A stretch of DNA of 28,586 bases from CAZNHL01 sp964572965 (GCA_964572965.1 CAZNHL010000059.1:1-28586), one strand, 5' to 3'; positions 8,915 to 16,064 are shown, counted from the stretch's first letter. The notes: generated by a model from the letters alone, not told the origin. Made by a program: numbers and translations.

Positions 8915-9531
8915 TGATGGAAAATAAACTGATACAGATTACCTCCGGCAAAGGGCCGGAGGAATGTGAACGCGTAGTTTTTCTGGTTTTTCAAAAACTG
9001 GTCAAACAACTCTTACAAGCTGGTATTGCAATAGAAATTGTAGAAACCATAGACGGAAGGCAACTGGACACTTGCCTGTCTGCCTTATTTAAAGCTAGTG
9101 GTACAAACCTGACAGGGCTAATGCAAGAATGGAAAGGAACTATTCAATGGACGGCACAAAGTCCTTTTCGGCCTTTTCACAAACGCAAAAACTGGTTTAC
9201 AGGAATAAGCATGCATGACATCCCTGTTTTGATGAACTGGAATGAAAAAGATGTTACTTATCAGACAATGCGGGCTTCCGGGCCTGGCGGACAAAATGTA
9301 AACAAGGTAGAATCTGCCGTTCGCGCAACTCATGTACCTACCGGATCTACAGTAACAGCTTCCTCTGAGCGTTCACAATTACTCAATAAAAAAGAAGCAA
9401 CTGAAAGACTTAAAAACAAACTGATTTATCTTCAGATAGAAACCAGTGACAAGCAGGTTCAGGAACAATGGATGGAACACAATTCCCTGGAAAGAGGAAA
9501 CCCTGTGAAGGTTTTTAAAGAAAGCCTTTGA
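8914..9531 (+). CDS. prfH: PrfH, release-factor-like ribosome rescue protein
   Basis: The 205-aa protein has a peptidyl-hydrolase domain with an intact GGQ (125-127, within RASGPGGQNVNKVESAVR), the loop that releases the nascent peptide in the ribosomal P site. It lacks the stop-codon recognition domain of RF1/RF2. Its N-terminal part carries FRPFHKRKNWFTG (85-97), a motif I associate with the PrfH branch rather than ArfB or canonical release factors. PrfH homologues release ribosomes stalled because the decoding centre of 16S rRNA has been cut, after which RtcB reseals the rRNA. The start overlaps the rtcB stop (TAATG); an ATG three bases later is an alternative. A hairpin follows. Confidence 0.92.
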   Translation: MMENKLIQITSGKGPEECERVVFLVFQKLVKQLLQAGIAIEIVETIDGRQLDTCLSALFKASGTNLTGLMQEWKGTIQWTAQSPFRPFHKRKNWFTGISMHDIPVLMNWNEKDVTYQTMRASGPGGQNVNKVESAVRATHVPTGSTVTASSERSQLLNKKEATERLKNKLIYLQIETSDKQVQEQWMEHNSLERGNPVKVFKESL

Positions 9532-9537
9532 TTAGAT

Positions 9538-9568
9538 TTGAAGCCATCGCTTACAGCAATGGCTTCAA
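9538..9568. terminator. Hairpin between convergent prfH and DsbA-like genes
   Basis: TTGAAGCCAT (9538-9547) and ATGGCTTCAA (9559-9568) pair perfectly with an 11-base loop. It lies between two converging genes and may end transcription from both sides. There is no long T-run on either strand. Confidence 0.65.
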
Positions 9569-9581
9569 TCATTTCCAATAT

Positions 9582-10592
9582 TTAATGTCTAGTTTTCAAC
9601 ACCCACAATGAACCGTTTTTAGTGGTCACTTTGTCCAATTTACCTTTTGAAACCAAATCATTCAAAAGCTTCTCAGTTTCAGTCCTCTGCACACCAGACA
9701 GTTCTGAAAACTCTTTTGCCGTAAGCGTATGGTATATGGAAAACAATTCTTCCCAACTTTTAGCATATGTCGCTTTAACGGCTTTCGGATAAAGTTTTAG
9801 TATTGGAGCTTCATAAGCAGCATAAGGCTTCGAACCATATACCATTTCTTTACCGCCACCGGCATTTATAAAAAACATTGTCGGGAAACCTCTTACACCA
9901 TAAGTTCTGGCAAGCTTTAAATCCTCTTCAAAAAGTGTTTTTGCTTTACCGTCGAAATCTGCCTTTAGGCGATTGACATCTAAACCCACTTTTTGGGCAG
10001 CAATAGCCATATTATCCCATTTGGCAATGTTTTTCTTCTTCAGAAATACCATTTCACGCATTTCCCTCAAAAACAGCAGCGCCTTTTTGTTGTCCTGCAT
10101 TTGTGCTGCTTTAAACGCGATTGAAGGCGGATATGAAGAAGCTAAAGGATCTTCCAGCCATACATCACCATCTATAGGCATATCGTAATAAAGGCTTACT
10201 TCATCCCAGTGATGGGCTACATCAGATGGCTTACTGATACCTCCGCTGTTATAACTCCAGTCTGGCAGTAAACCGCCCATGTGGTATTCAATTTCAATAT
10301 TGTTACCATATTCCAGCTTTAGTTTTCTTAGCTGCGGCTCAATACCCCAGCAAGACGAACAAATGGGATCTGAGAAATAAACAATTTTGATTGGTTTCTC
10401 AATACTTTCAGAAACCATGCCTGTACCTTCTTCATTTGAAGGAACGCCGCAAACGCCCTCTACGGGGTCACATATCAGCGGATTATTTTTTGATGTATCT
10501 GTCGCCATAGTATTACTTTTATTTGTCTGACCATTACAACTAACACTGATAGTCGAAACGCCAATTAAAACGATTGCTTTATAAAGGTTCAT
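9582..10592 (-). CDS. DsbA/SpxH-like thioredoxin-fold lipoprotein
   Basis: The 336-aa protein starts with a lipoprotein signal whose probable lipidated cysteine is Cys19 (ISVSC), so it is likely anchored in the periplasmic face or outer membrane. The thioredoxin-like domain (about 67-275) begins with IVYFSDPICSSCWGIEP, giving a CxxC active site at Cys78/Cys81 in the arrangement of the DsbA/FrnE/SpxH families, and has the cis-proline segment VRGFPTMFF. The last 55 residues look like a small winged-helix-type module (LTAKEFSELSGV...TEKLLNDLVSKGKL). Two further cysteines (41 and 48) lie in the linker. A role as thiol oxidoreductase is inferred; the partner protein is unknown. The gene is divergent from an HxlR regulator, which often controls redox-related neighbours. 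Confidence 0.85.
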   Translation of the reverse strand: MNLYKAIVLIGVSTISVSCNGQTNKSNTMATDTSKNNPLICDPVEGVCGVPSNEEGTGMVSESIEKPIKIVYFSDPICSSCWGIEPQLRKLKLEYGNNIEIEYHMGGLLPDWSYNSGGISKPSDVAHHWDEVSLYYDMPIDGDVWLEDPLASSYPPSIAFKAAQMQDNKKALLFLREMREMVFLKKKNIAKWDNMAIAAQKVGLDVNRLKADFDGKAKTLFEEDLKLARTYGVRGFPTMFFINAGGGKEMVYGSKPYAAYEAPILKLYPKAVKATYAKSWEELFSIYHTLTAKEFSELSGVQRTETEKLLNDLVSKGKLDKVTTKNGSLWVLKTRH

Positions 10593-10767
10593 CTTAATAA
10601 TACTTTAAATTCAGTTACCCTATAACCACACCAATAGTTTGTCAAAATGAGCAACTCATCAAACTTAAATCCCCGAACCCTTGGAAGGCTATTATGTCCC
10701 TGATTAATGATAACACAAATTTAAAAGATACAAACTTCACAATTACCATGCGTTTCCCTTTAGAAAG

Positions 10768-10787
10768 TAGTTTCCTTCAGGAAACTA
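10768..10787. promoter_or_regulatory. Inverted repeat upstream of the HxlR promoter
   Basis: TAGTTTCC (10768-10775) and GGAAACTA (10780-10787) are perfect inverted repeats around TTCA. The site lies directly upstream of the predicted -33 element and in the divergent intergenic region, so it is a candidate operator. Confidence 0.5.
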
Positions 10788-10789
10788 TC

Positions 10790-10821
10790 TTGGCATTTTA
10801 GTAGTTACTACTATACTTTTG
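10790..10821 (+). promoter_or_regulatory. hxlR-type gene promoter with embedded palindromic operator
   Basis: TTG (10790-10792), a 21-base spacer and TACTTTTG (10814-10821) match the phylum promoter consensus. The perfect palindrome TAGTAGTTACTACTA (10799-10813) fills the spacer between the two elements, where a bound repressor would block RNA polymerase. The start codon is 17 bases after the -7 element. Autoregulation by the HxlR protein is inferred. Confidence 0.6.
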
Positions 10822-10838
10822 CTATAAGAACTCATTGT

Positions 10839-11201
10839 ATGAAAAAGCAGTCAATTGTAAATAATAACGTCCTTTGCAAGACAAGGATTCTCGCAATTAA
10901 AGACACCATGGAAATTCTTTCCGGCAAATGGAAGTTCCATATCCTTGGCACTCTGATGCTGGGCGAAAAACTCCGTTTTATGGATTTACTGAGAGAAGTT
11001 GACGGCATTGGTACTAAGATGTTGTCTAAAGAGTTACAGGACCTGGAAATGAATCAGCTGATCAGCCGGACCGTGCTCAACACCAAGCCCGTAACGGTAG
11101 AATATGAGATTACTGAATACGGGCAAACCTTAGCCCCTATCATTGACGAAATTGCGAAATGGGGAATCGCCTACAGAACAGCTGTTTATAGTCAGGTATG
11201 A
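10839..11201 (+). CDS. HxlR-family winged-helix transcriptional regulator
   Basis: The 120-aa protein matches the HxlR family along its length: CKTRILAIKDTMEILSGKWKFHIL at residues about 13-36, then LRFMDLLREVDGIGTKMLSKELQDLEMNQLISRTV forming the winged HTH, and YEITEYGQTLAPIIDEIAKWG near the C-terminus. Members are small dimeric DNA-binding proteins; a conserved N-terminal cysteine (here Cys13) serves as a redox or electrophile sensor in several of them. The gene diverges from the DsbA-like lipoprotein gene and is preceded by two good palindromes, so it probably represses itself and perhaps the divergent gene. Confidence 0.9.
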   Translation: MKKQSIVNNNVLCKTRILAIKDTMEILSGKWKFHILGTLMLGEKLRFMDLLREVDGIGTKMLSKELQDLEMNQLISRTVLNTKPVTVEYEITEYGQTLAPIIDEIAKWGIAYRTAVYSQV

Positions 11202-11279
11202 GAAGCCTGCTCTTTGTTTAAGGCTGGAACGAAAGTTCCCTCTTGTCTTTACCGGCTAAGGCCTTGTACAACAAACAAA

Positions 11280-11307
11280 AAGAGGCTGCCCTTTCAGACA
11301 ACCTCTT
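11280..11307 (-). terminator. Terminator of the minus-strand phytase-like gene
   Basis: On the minus strand AGAGGTTG and CAGCCTCT pair with one wobble around a 10-base loop, and the stem is followed by TTTTTGTTTG. It lies 35 bases beyond the stop of the 11342-12715 gene and also marks the boundary with the HxlR gene. Confidence 0.75.
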
Positions 11308-11341
11308 CTTAATGATAGCATCCTATGATCTTTACAGAAAA

Positions 11342-12715
11342 CTATTCGTAGTTTACGATATACAGTCTGTTAGCATCCTGAGAGATCAGAGGGTTCTCAG
11401 GTGACAATGTTTTGGTCTTAATTTTATTAACATTATCGCTCCATACTCCGAAATCATCATCGTTGATAATACCAATTTTATTATTGTCTATCAACCAGAT
11501 ACCTTCCATTTTGTCGTGAGGATAATCAGGTAAAGCTACTCTCATATCTACTGCTAATGTTTTTGTAACAGGCACAATGCCCGCTGCACTTAATTCACTC
11601 CAGGTATTGGCTTCTAATGTCTTACCATTTACCAACATTCCGTCCATTGAATTAAAATCGCCATTTACATTGGTAGCATTGGCAATATCTATTTTATAAA
11701 CTCTTTTAATTAAAGTACCCTGGGCAGTTACATCTGCTGAAAATCTTTGATCTCTTTCTATCACCAAAAATGTAGTATTGGTCAAAGCTGTTATTTCAGA
11801 ATTACTTCCGTTAGCTTCTTCTTGTCTATACAGGTATTGTTTGGTTTCGCCGGTAAGCAGGTTTAAAGTTACGATCCTTGTAAGCGTAGTGTTAATAGCG
11901 CCTGCATTGTTAGGATTGTATAATCTTGACTGCATAATACCCACAAGTGTAGTTTGATCGGGTGTTACAGCCAAACCTTCCATACCTCTGTTAGCCCATC
12001 TGCGTTGTAGAACAGCCGGCAATTTCCTTCCTCCTGTCATGATATTCAATGGGCTAATACGCTCCAATTGTTTTCCTTCAGAATCGAAGTGTACTATGTG
12101 CGGGCCATATTCATCAGACACCCAGAATGTACCGTCCTTCATAGCTACTAAACCCTCACTGTCCAAGCCATAATTATCATTACTCAATACATTATCACTC
12201 AAATCGTAAGCAATTTCACCTGTAGAGCCATAACCTGCCGCATTAGGCAAACCGGAAATCACATTACCCATAGGGTCTTTCAGCAATATTTCTCCCAGTT
12301 TCTCAATAGTACCATCTGCTTTTAACTTAAAATGACCTATACGAGGAGTATAATCAGGAATTGGAAAATACTTACCACCCGTAGCATCTGCATTAGGTCC
12401 TCTGTCTGTTAATGCATAAAATTCCCCTTTGTTATATGGGTGCGCGCAAGCTGCAGAACCAAAACCGCCATTTTTTATCGTTACACCATTCAAAGTAGCC
12501 ATCTCTACAGAAGGCAAAGCAACACCTGTATTCGCGACTACAGGCAACTGATAGTCAGGATCTGTAACATTTGTACCAAAGTATATACTATCAATAGCCG
12601 CTGTTGCATATCGGGTAACAGTGCCATTACTTTGCTTCACTATCATTGTTTCTTGCGCTTGTGCAGTAACTGCCGATATCGCAAGCATTGAGCTAAGTAT
12701 AAATTGTAATTTCAT
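11342..12715 (-). CDS. Secreted esterase-like phytase-family protein
   Basis: The 457-aa product has a signal peptide (MKLQFILSSMLAISAVTAQAQ). A short segment IVKQSNGTVTRYATAAIDSIYF follows; this pattern is common at the start of secreted Bacteroidota proteins. The rest matches the 'esterase-like activity of phytase' family: FYALTDRGPNAD near residue 92, then EGLVAMKDGTFWVSDEYGPHIVHFD near 185 and RGMEGLAVTPDQTTLVGIMQS near 245, consistent with a beta-propeller. Actual substrate is unknown; family members are linked to phosphate ester cleavage only by distant similarity. No T9SS tail is visible, so it is probably periplasmic or released. It lies 92 bases after a small T9SS cargo gene and may share its transcript. 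Confidence 0.8.
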   Translation of the reverse strand: MKLQFILSSMLAISAVTAQAQETMIVKQSNGTVTRYATAAIDSIYFGTNVTDPDYQLPVVANTGVALPSVEMATLNGVTIKNGGFGSAACAHPYNKGEFYALTDRGPNADATGGKYFPIPDYTPRIGHFKLKADGTIEKLGEILLKDPMGNVISGLPNAAGYGSTGEIAYDLSDNVLSNDNYGLDSEGLVAMKDGTFWVSDEYGPHIVHFDSEGKQLERISPLNIMTGGRKLPAVLQRRWANRGMEGLAVTPDQTTLVGIMQSRLYNPNNAGAINTTLTRIVTLNLLTGETKQYLYRQEEANGSNSEITALTNTTFLVIERDQRFSADVTAQGTLIKRVYKIDIANATNVNGDFNSMDGMLVNGKTLEANTWSELSAAGIVPVTKTLAVDMRVALPDYPHDKMEGIWLIDNNKIGIINDDDFGVWSDNVNKIKTKTLSPENPLISQDANRLYIVNYE

Positions 12716-12807
12716 GTGTTTATATTTTTAAAAGCGATCATAAATGCCCTTTAATCATCTCCGTTGCTACAAAGATTTTTGCATGGACATTTCATGTTGT
12801 TGAGTAA

Positions 12808-13329
12808 TTATTGTTTAATAAATTTTAGAGTATTGAATTGATTGCCTGCACTAATGGCACAGAAATACATACCTGCATCGAGGCTGCCTATATTGAATTG
12901 AAAAGTATTCTGGTCACGTTGAATAGCCTGCTTAAAAACCACTTTCCCTTCAATAGTATAAATAGTTGCCAATCCATCTTCTTTCAAATTGTCAGAAAAT
13001 GAAATATTCAAAATATTTTGTGCCGGATTTGGGAAAAGGTTAATTAGCGAAGTATTGTCATTCTTAGTTTTACCATTTTCATCAACAATACCCGTAGTCA
13101 TATCTTTAAAGCCCAGATATTTGACATCTGCCAGCACATAATCATTTGTACCCGCAACTGTATTGATATGAATTTTATTAGGCGAAAATTTAATGCTCTT
13201 TATTTCAGCAAGGCTATTGGTAATCGGAGTACCATCTTTCTGCCACAGATAAAGGGTTTGTGCTTGAGTAGCCCAACTTACACCACAAAAAACTGGCAAG
13301 AGGGCAAGCACTTTCGAATAGGCTTTCAT
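12808..13329 (-). CDS. Small secreted protein with T9SS type-A sorting domain
   Basis: The 173-aa precursor has a signal peptide ending near ATQAQ and two short copies of a beta-rich motif (LYLWQKDGTPITNSLAEIKSIKF and a second ending VLADVKYLGF; the first resembles the N-terminus of the next gene's product). After a polar linker comes a complete T9SS type-A domain (LINLFPNPAQNILN to LKFIKQ). Almost nothing is left for a catalytic domain, so the mature protein would be about 70 residues plus the cleaved tail. It could be a surface adhesin, a partner of the downstream phytase-like protein, or the remnant of a larger cargo. I do not recognise a function. Confidence 0.75.
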   Translation of the reverse strand: MKAYSKVLALLPVFCGVSWATQAQTLYLWQKDGTPITNSLAEIKSIKFSPNKIHINTVAGTNDYVLADVKYLGFKDMTTGIVDENGKTKNDNTSLINLFPNPAQNILNISFSDNLKEDGLATIYTIEGKVVFKQAIQRDQNTFQFNIGSLDAGMYFCAISAGNQFNTLKFIKQ

Positions 13330-13357
13330 TGATAATAAGTAGTTTTATTTATGTTCA

Positions 13358-13365
13358 CAAAACTA
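13358..13365 (-). promoter_or_regulatory. -7 promoter element for the small T9SS cargo gene
   Basis: Read on the minus strand the bases are TAGTTTTG, matching TAnnTTTG, 29 bases before the start codon. Two TTG candidates for the -33 element lie 17 and 23 bases further upstream. Confidence 0.5.
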
Positions 13366-13472
13366 CCTATCCAATATTAAGTCAATGACAAGCAACAATT
13401 ATTTAAACACTAATTTACTGTTAGCAAAACGCTACATACCGGTTAAGATACTAAACTCAGACCAAAGGAGAG

Positions 13473-13514
13473 ATGAATACTAATTGGAAATCGTATTTAA
13501 TTGAAGGGCTATAA
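13473..13514 (+). pseudogene. Possible N-terminal remnant of a small membrane protein gene
   Basis: AAAGGAG (13464-13470) is followed by ATG and a frame for MNTNWKSYLIEGL, then TAA. The sequence resembles the NWKxHLIEL start of a common family of small Bacteroidota membrane proteins (DUF6090-like, from memory), but nothing recognisable follows. It may be a truncated remnant or chance. Confidence 0.2.
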
Positions 13515-13645
13515 TTACACCTGGAATAGTCAATAAATTCGTTCAGAGAAGACAATAGCTGATTATTTTCAAAACCATATTGGGCAATATCTTTTATATA
13601 ACCGGATTAACTCATTTTAAAAGTGTTCACAAAACTATATAATTA

Positions 13646-14517
13646 CTACCCCATCCCTAATTTCTCCCAACAAGCCCTCTCAACAAGCGACTTCAAGCCG
13701 CTTACTTGCAGAGAAAGGTATTCCAGGTCTTCGTTGGTAATGATATAATTCTTTTTATAGCGGGCATCTATATAGGCTTTACGCAGACGCTGAAAACGGG
13801 TGTGTTCTTCCTCGGTGTCCTGAGGAAATACATTGTGAAAGGCCGGATATAAAGCAATGGCTGTCTTTCTCAGATTTTCGAGATCATGTATCTTTGGCTT
13901 ATAGCCTGTATAGACTAAAAGCAAAGCGGTGTAATAACGTTCTGTAGTTTGGTGTAATTGGAAGGCTGCTTCATTAAAATACGCCTTCTGGAAATAAAAC
14001 AAGAATCCTTCAAAAAACCTGTCAGCACTTTCATACCATTGCTCAAAATTTTCTTTAGCTCTTTGTTTTACCTTTTCAGGATCAACCTCTCCGGGTTTCA
14101 GGTTGGCAGATGCTCCGTTGTCGTGCAGCAGTATACCTTCTTTTACTACATCGGTAAAGAAATAACTACCAGCTTCCAGTTCTCTGACAAGAAAGCCTAA
14201 GCCATGCTGTATAAGAGTAATGGGTGCTGAAAACTTCAATTGGTCGGCAGTATGCTGTATGTGATTCCACTTGCCGCTTGTTACGCCACCAAGGTCATTC
14301 TTGGTTACTACCAGTATATCNNNNNNNNNNTATCGTAGTCACTTTTGTAAGTATAATAGATACCATCTTCCGTGTATTTGTCATCCACCCACTTGCCACG
14401 GGCATAGCTGCCAAACAAAATCACCATCACAGGCTGTATCTCTTTTACAATAAAAGCTGTAAGCTGTTTTAGCTCTTCCTGTTTCTGTTCAGGCAAAAAT
14501 GTAAGATCGGTTTTCAA
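13646..14517 (-). CDS. MNT nucleotidyltransferase-HEPN fusion protein, interrupted by an assembly gap
   Basis: Ten Ns at 14321-14330 break this gene, but both sides are one protein. Both flanks of the gap carry TATC; collapsing that 4-base overlap and removing the Ns leaves 858 bases, exactly 286 codons, and restores the motif SDYDILVVTKND. The resulting 285-aa protein has an MNT-type nucleotidyltransferase domain (about 1-115; FGSYARG at 35-41, metal-binding Asp60 and Asp62) and a HEPN domain (about 150-275; AAFQLHQTTERYYTALLL and the conserved KIHDLENL). Separate MNT and HEPN proteins form the MntA-HepT type toxin-antitoxin; here both are in one chain. I find no clear RNase motif Rx4-6H in the HEPN part, so it may not be an RNase. 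Function is otherwise unknown. Confidence 0.85.
14321..14330. other. Assembly gap (10 Ns)
   Basis: A placeholder run inside the MNT-HEPN gene. The four bases before and after are identical (TATC at 14317-14320 and 14331-14334), which suggests that the contig ends overlap and that no sequence is missing. Confidence 0.9.
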
Positions 14518-14668
14518 TTAGCTTCCCGTTAAAAATAAACACTACAATATACTGTTTTTTGATTTTAACACACAATAAGCATATTCATTGAAACTTTTAA
14601 ATTTCGATGAATAATCATCACTGTTTTGTGCATCGGTTTTCTAAGGAAATCGTCATATTTTCTTGCTT

Positions 14669-14722
14669 GTTTTACCACATAGATTCTGTCTTGAATTCCA
14701 CATAGAACCTATGTGATAAAAC
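14669..14722. repeat. Compound inverted repeat built on CACATAG units
   Basis: An outer pair (14669-14681 with 14710-14722) matches at 12 of 13 positions. An inner perfect hairpin CACATAG-AAC-CTATGTG lies at 14699-14715. CACATAG also occurs at 14676-14682, so two alternative foldings compete for the same right arm. It lies between the receiver-domain gene and the MNT-HEPN gene, both transcribed leftwards, and could act as a terminator or be a dispersed repeat. Confidence 0.6.
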
Positions 14723-14732
14723 ATTATTCCTC

Positions 14733-15104
14733 TTAATTTACACGCAACCAACTTTGCACTTCCTCCACTGTATGTGGTTTCCTGAAAAACGAGACATCCT
14801 TGTACTGCTTCGTAAAACGTTCCAGTTCTTTTTCGAACTCTCCGACTACAATAACCTTGTCTGAACTTTTACGGTATTCTTCAAAAAACTCAAAATCATC
14901 GAGGTAATTGGTAAAGTAGTCTGTAATAAACAGTACAGGATGCTTCACCTCTGCCAGTGACTCATGAACAGTATCAACAGAATTGAGCTTAACAATAGTC
15001 CCCTCATAGCCCGCCCTTTGCAGGAACATTTCGGAAATCATCATTGACAGGTCGTCCCTGTCAAAAATCACAATGGTTGAAAAATGGTTTTCCAATGTTC
15101 GCAT
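14733..15104 (-). CDS. Stand-alone CheY-like receiver-domain protein
   Basis: The 123-aa protein is a single receiver domain. The acidic pocket is IVIFDRDD (Asp15, Asp17/18), the predicted phosphoacceptor is Asp62 in LFITDYF, and Lys109-Pro110 in FFRKP is the conserved lysine. The position normally occupied by the switch Thr/Ser is Gly88 (VIVVGEFE), so signalling after phosphorylation may be altered. There is no output domain and no adjacent kinase. It lies upstream of the MNT-HEPN gene on the same strand, separated by about 215 bases with a large inverted repeat, so co-transcription is uncertain. Confidence 0.75.
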   Translation of the reverse strand: MRTLENHFSTIVIFDRDDLSMMISEMFLQRAGYEGTIVKLNSVDTVHESLAEVKHPVLFITDYFTNYLDDFEFFEEYRKSSDKVIVVGEFEKELERFTKQYKDVSFFRKPHTVEEVQSWLRVN

Positions 15105-15115
15105 AGTAGTAAATA

Positions 15116-15188
15116 TGTCCGGCTGTGGTTGCGAACACCCGATTTAAGTAAAAAGAGGTAAGGACTTTCACCTATGCTCGGCCGGACA
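15116..15188. repeat. REP- or MITE-like palindromic element
   Basis: TGTCCGGC (15116-15123) and GCCGGACA (15181-15188) are perfect 8-base terminal inverted repeats enclosing 57 bases. The inside holds a small hairpin at GTGGTTGCGAACAC and another with AGGT/ACCT arms around GGTAAGGACTTTCACC. The G+C-rich ends contrast with the surrounding A+T-rich spacer. It resembles short dispersed elements seen in Bacteroidota spacers, but copy number cannot be judged here. Confidence 0.5.
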
Positions 15189-15632
15189 GTGTTTTTAAAA
15201 TCTGGTTAATATTTTTCCATCTTGTTGCTGATAGTCAGCAATAATCATTCGCTTTCCTGCAAGTTGAGCATCTCATTACTAATCTCCTGAAGTACCCAAG
15301 GAACAGCATGAACACACTAAAGCGCATTCATTATTATAAATAGAGTTGTTTAGAAAATTGATTTACTTAATGTTCGCATGGCAAATCTAAGTAACTCACC
15401 ATCAACACACAATAGCATGTAAGTTTTTAGGTAAGATTGTATTTTTTGAATGTCAGATGACAGGTATTGGTTGTTAAGTTTGAAATCCGGCGCAAGCCAT
15501 TCTCCCTAGTATATTGCGTGTAAAGCAGCAAATTTGGCGTCATTTTAAGGAAACTTAAACAGCTATAGGAAGCCCTTTAGTCACAGATAAAGGAAAGCAA
15601 GCTTTTCAACCCCAAATAAAACATAAGAAAAT

Positions 15633-15670
15633 AACAATATTGTTGTCATATATATTATATTTGCAACAAC
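15633..15670 (+). promoter_or_regulatory. Palindrome-rich promoter-operator of the VOC-EVE-MarR operon
   Basis: The perfect palindrome AACAATATTGTT (15633-15644) is joined to an inverted repeat TTGTTG (15640-15645) / CAACAA (15664-15669) with an A+T-rich 18-base centre. The -7 match TATATTTG (15656-15663) lies inside it, and the first start codon follows 20 bases later. Symmetry of this kind is typical for MarR-family binding sites, and the third gene encodes such a regulator. Confidence 0.55.
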
Positions 15671-15683
15671 AAAAAAATTAAAG

Positions 15684-16064
15684 ATGAGAAAATTAGATTT
15701 TGCATCTCTTCAGGTAAGAGATTTAGAGGTATCAAAAGCCTTCTATACAAATCAATTAGGATTTGAACTAGACGAAATGACAAATAACCAAGCCTGTATT
15801 TTTAAATACAATAAAGGTGAAGCAAGCTTTGCAATAAGAACCCCTATTGGAAACATAGATGGTAAAGAACTTGGTGTTGGAGTCTCACTTTGGTTTGCTA
15901 CAGACGAAAAGACGGAGGAACTCCAGAGCCGACTTTTAGGAAAAGGGGTAACACTTATCGGGACAATCAACAATACTCCTTTTGGTAAAACACTAATGGT
16001 GAAAGATCCGGATGGTTACATCATTACATTTTTGGAACATACTGAATTGCCCAACAATGGTTAA
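15684..16064 (+). CDS. VOC-family (glyoxalase/bleomycin-resistance-like) protein
   Basis: The 126-aa protein has the two beta-alpha-beta-beta-beta modules of the vicinal oxygen chelate fold: LDFASLQVRDLEVSKAFYTNQLGFELDE at the N-terminus and GKTLMVKDPDGYIITFLEHTE at the end, whose DPDGYxxxFxE pattern is characteristic. Members bind a metal and act on, or sequester, small electrophiles or antibiotics; the specific substrate cannot be told from sequence. It is the first gene of an operon, overlapping the EVE gene by 8 bases, behind a strong operator candidate. Confidence 0.85.
   Translation: MRKLDFASLQVRDLEVSKAFYTNQLGFELDEMTNNQACIFKYNKGEASFAIRTPIGNIDGKELGVGVSLWFATDEKTEELQSRLLGKGVTLIGTINNTPFGKTLMVKDPDGYIITFLEHTELPNNG

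Larger units (their letters stand above)
13330..13645. other. Gene-poor A+T-rich stretch with a repeated 14-mer
   Basis: Apart from the promoter above, the stretch holds two copies of TGTTCACAAAACTA (13352-13365 and 13624-13637), each containing the minus-strand TAnnTTTG match. A short plus-strand frame with a good ribosome-binding site is listed separately. No other gene or RNA is visible. Confidence 0.5.
15105..15683. other. 579-base gene-free stretch
   Basis: Besides the palindromic element at 15116-15188 and the promoter-operator region at 15633-15670, it contains a hairpin TTGCTGA-TAG-TCAGCAA (15225-15241). On the minus strand near 15195-15310 short open stretches in two frames look protein-like, notably MIIADYQQQDGKILTRF, which may be the remains of a decayed gene. 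No intact gene is visible. Confidence 0.45.

Noticed and set aside
6772..9531. An RtcA/RtcR-type Rtc operon as in proteobacteria.
   Set aside because: There is no cyclase or sigma-54 regulator; the partner is PrfH, so this is the RtcB-PrfH type.
14224..14472. Plus-strand frames spanning the N run.
   Set aside because: They are antisense to the MNT-HEPN gene, which is restored in frame when the gap is collapsed.
15195..15310. Protein-like short frames on the minus strand, including MIIADYQQQDGKILTRF.
   Set aside because: No frame exceeds about 25 codons and a frameshift would be needed to join them. It could be a decayed gene, but there is no recognised family to support it.
15621..15670. 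Possible CRISPR-like or phage attachment repeats in the A+T-rich palindromes.
   Set aside because: No direct repeats with regular spacers; a MarR-type operator and promoter account for the symmetry.
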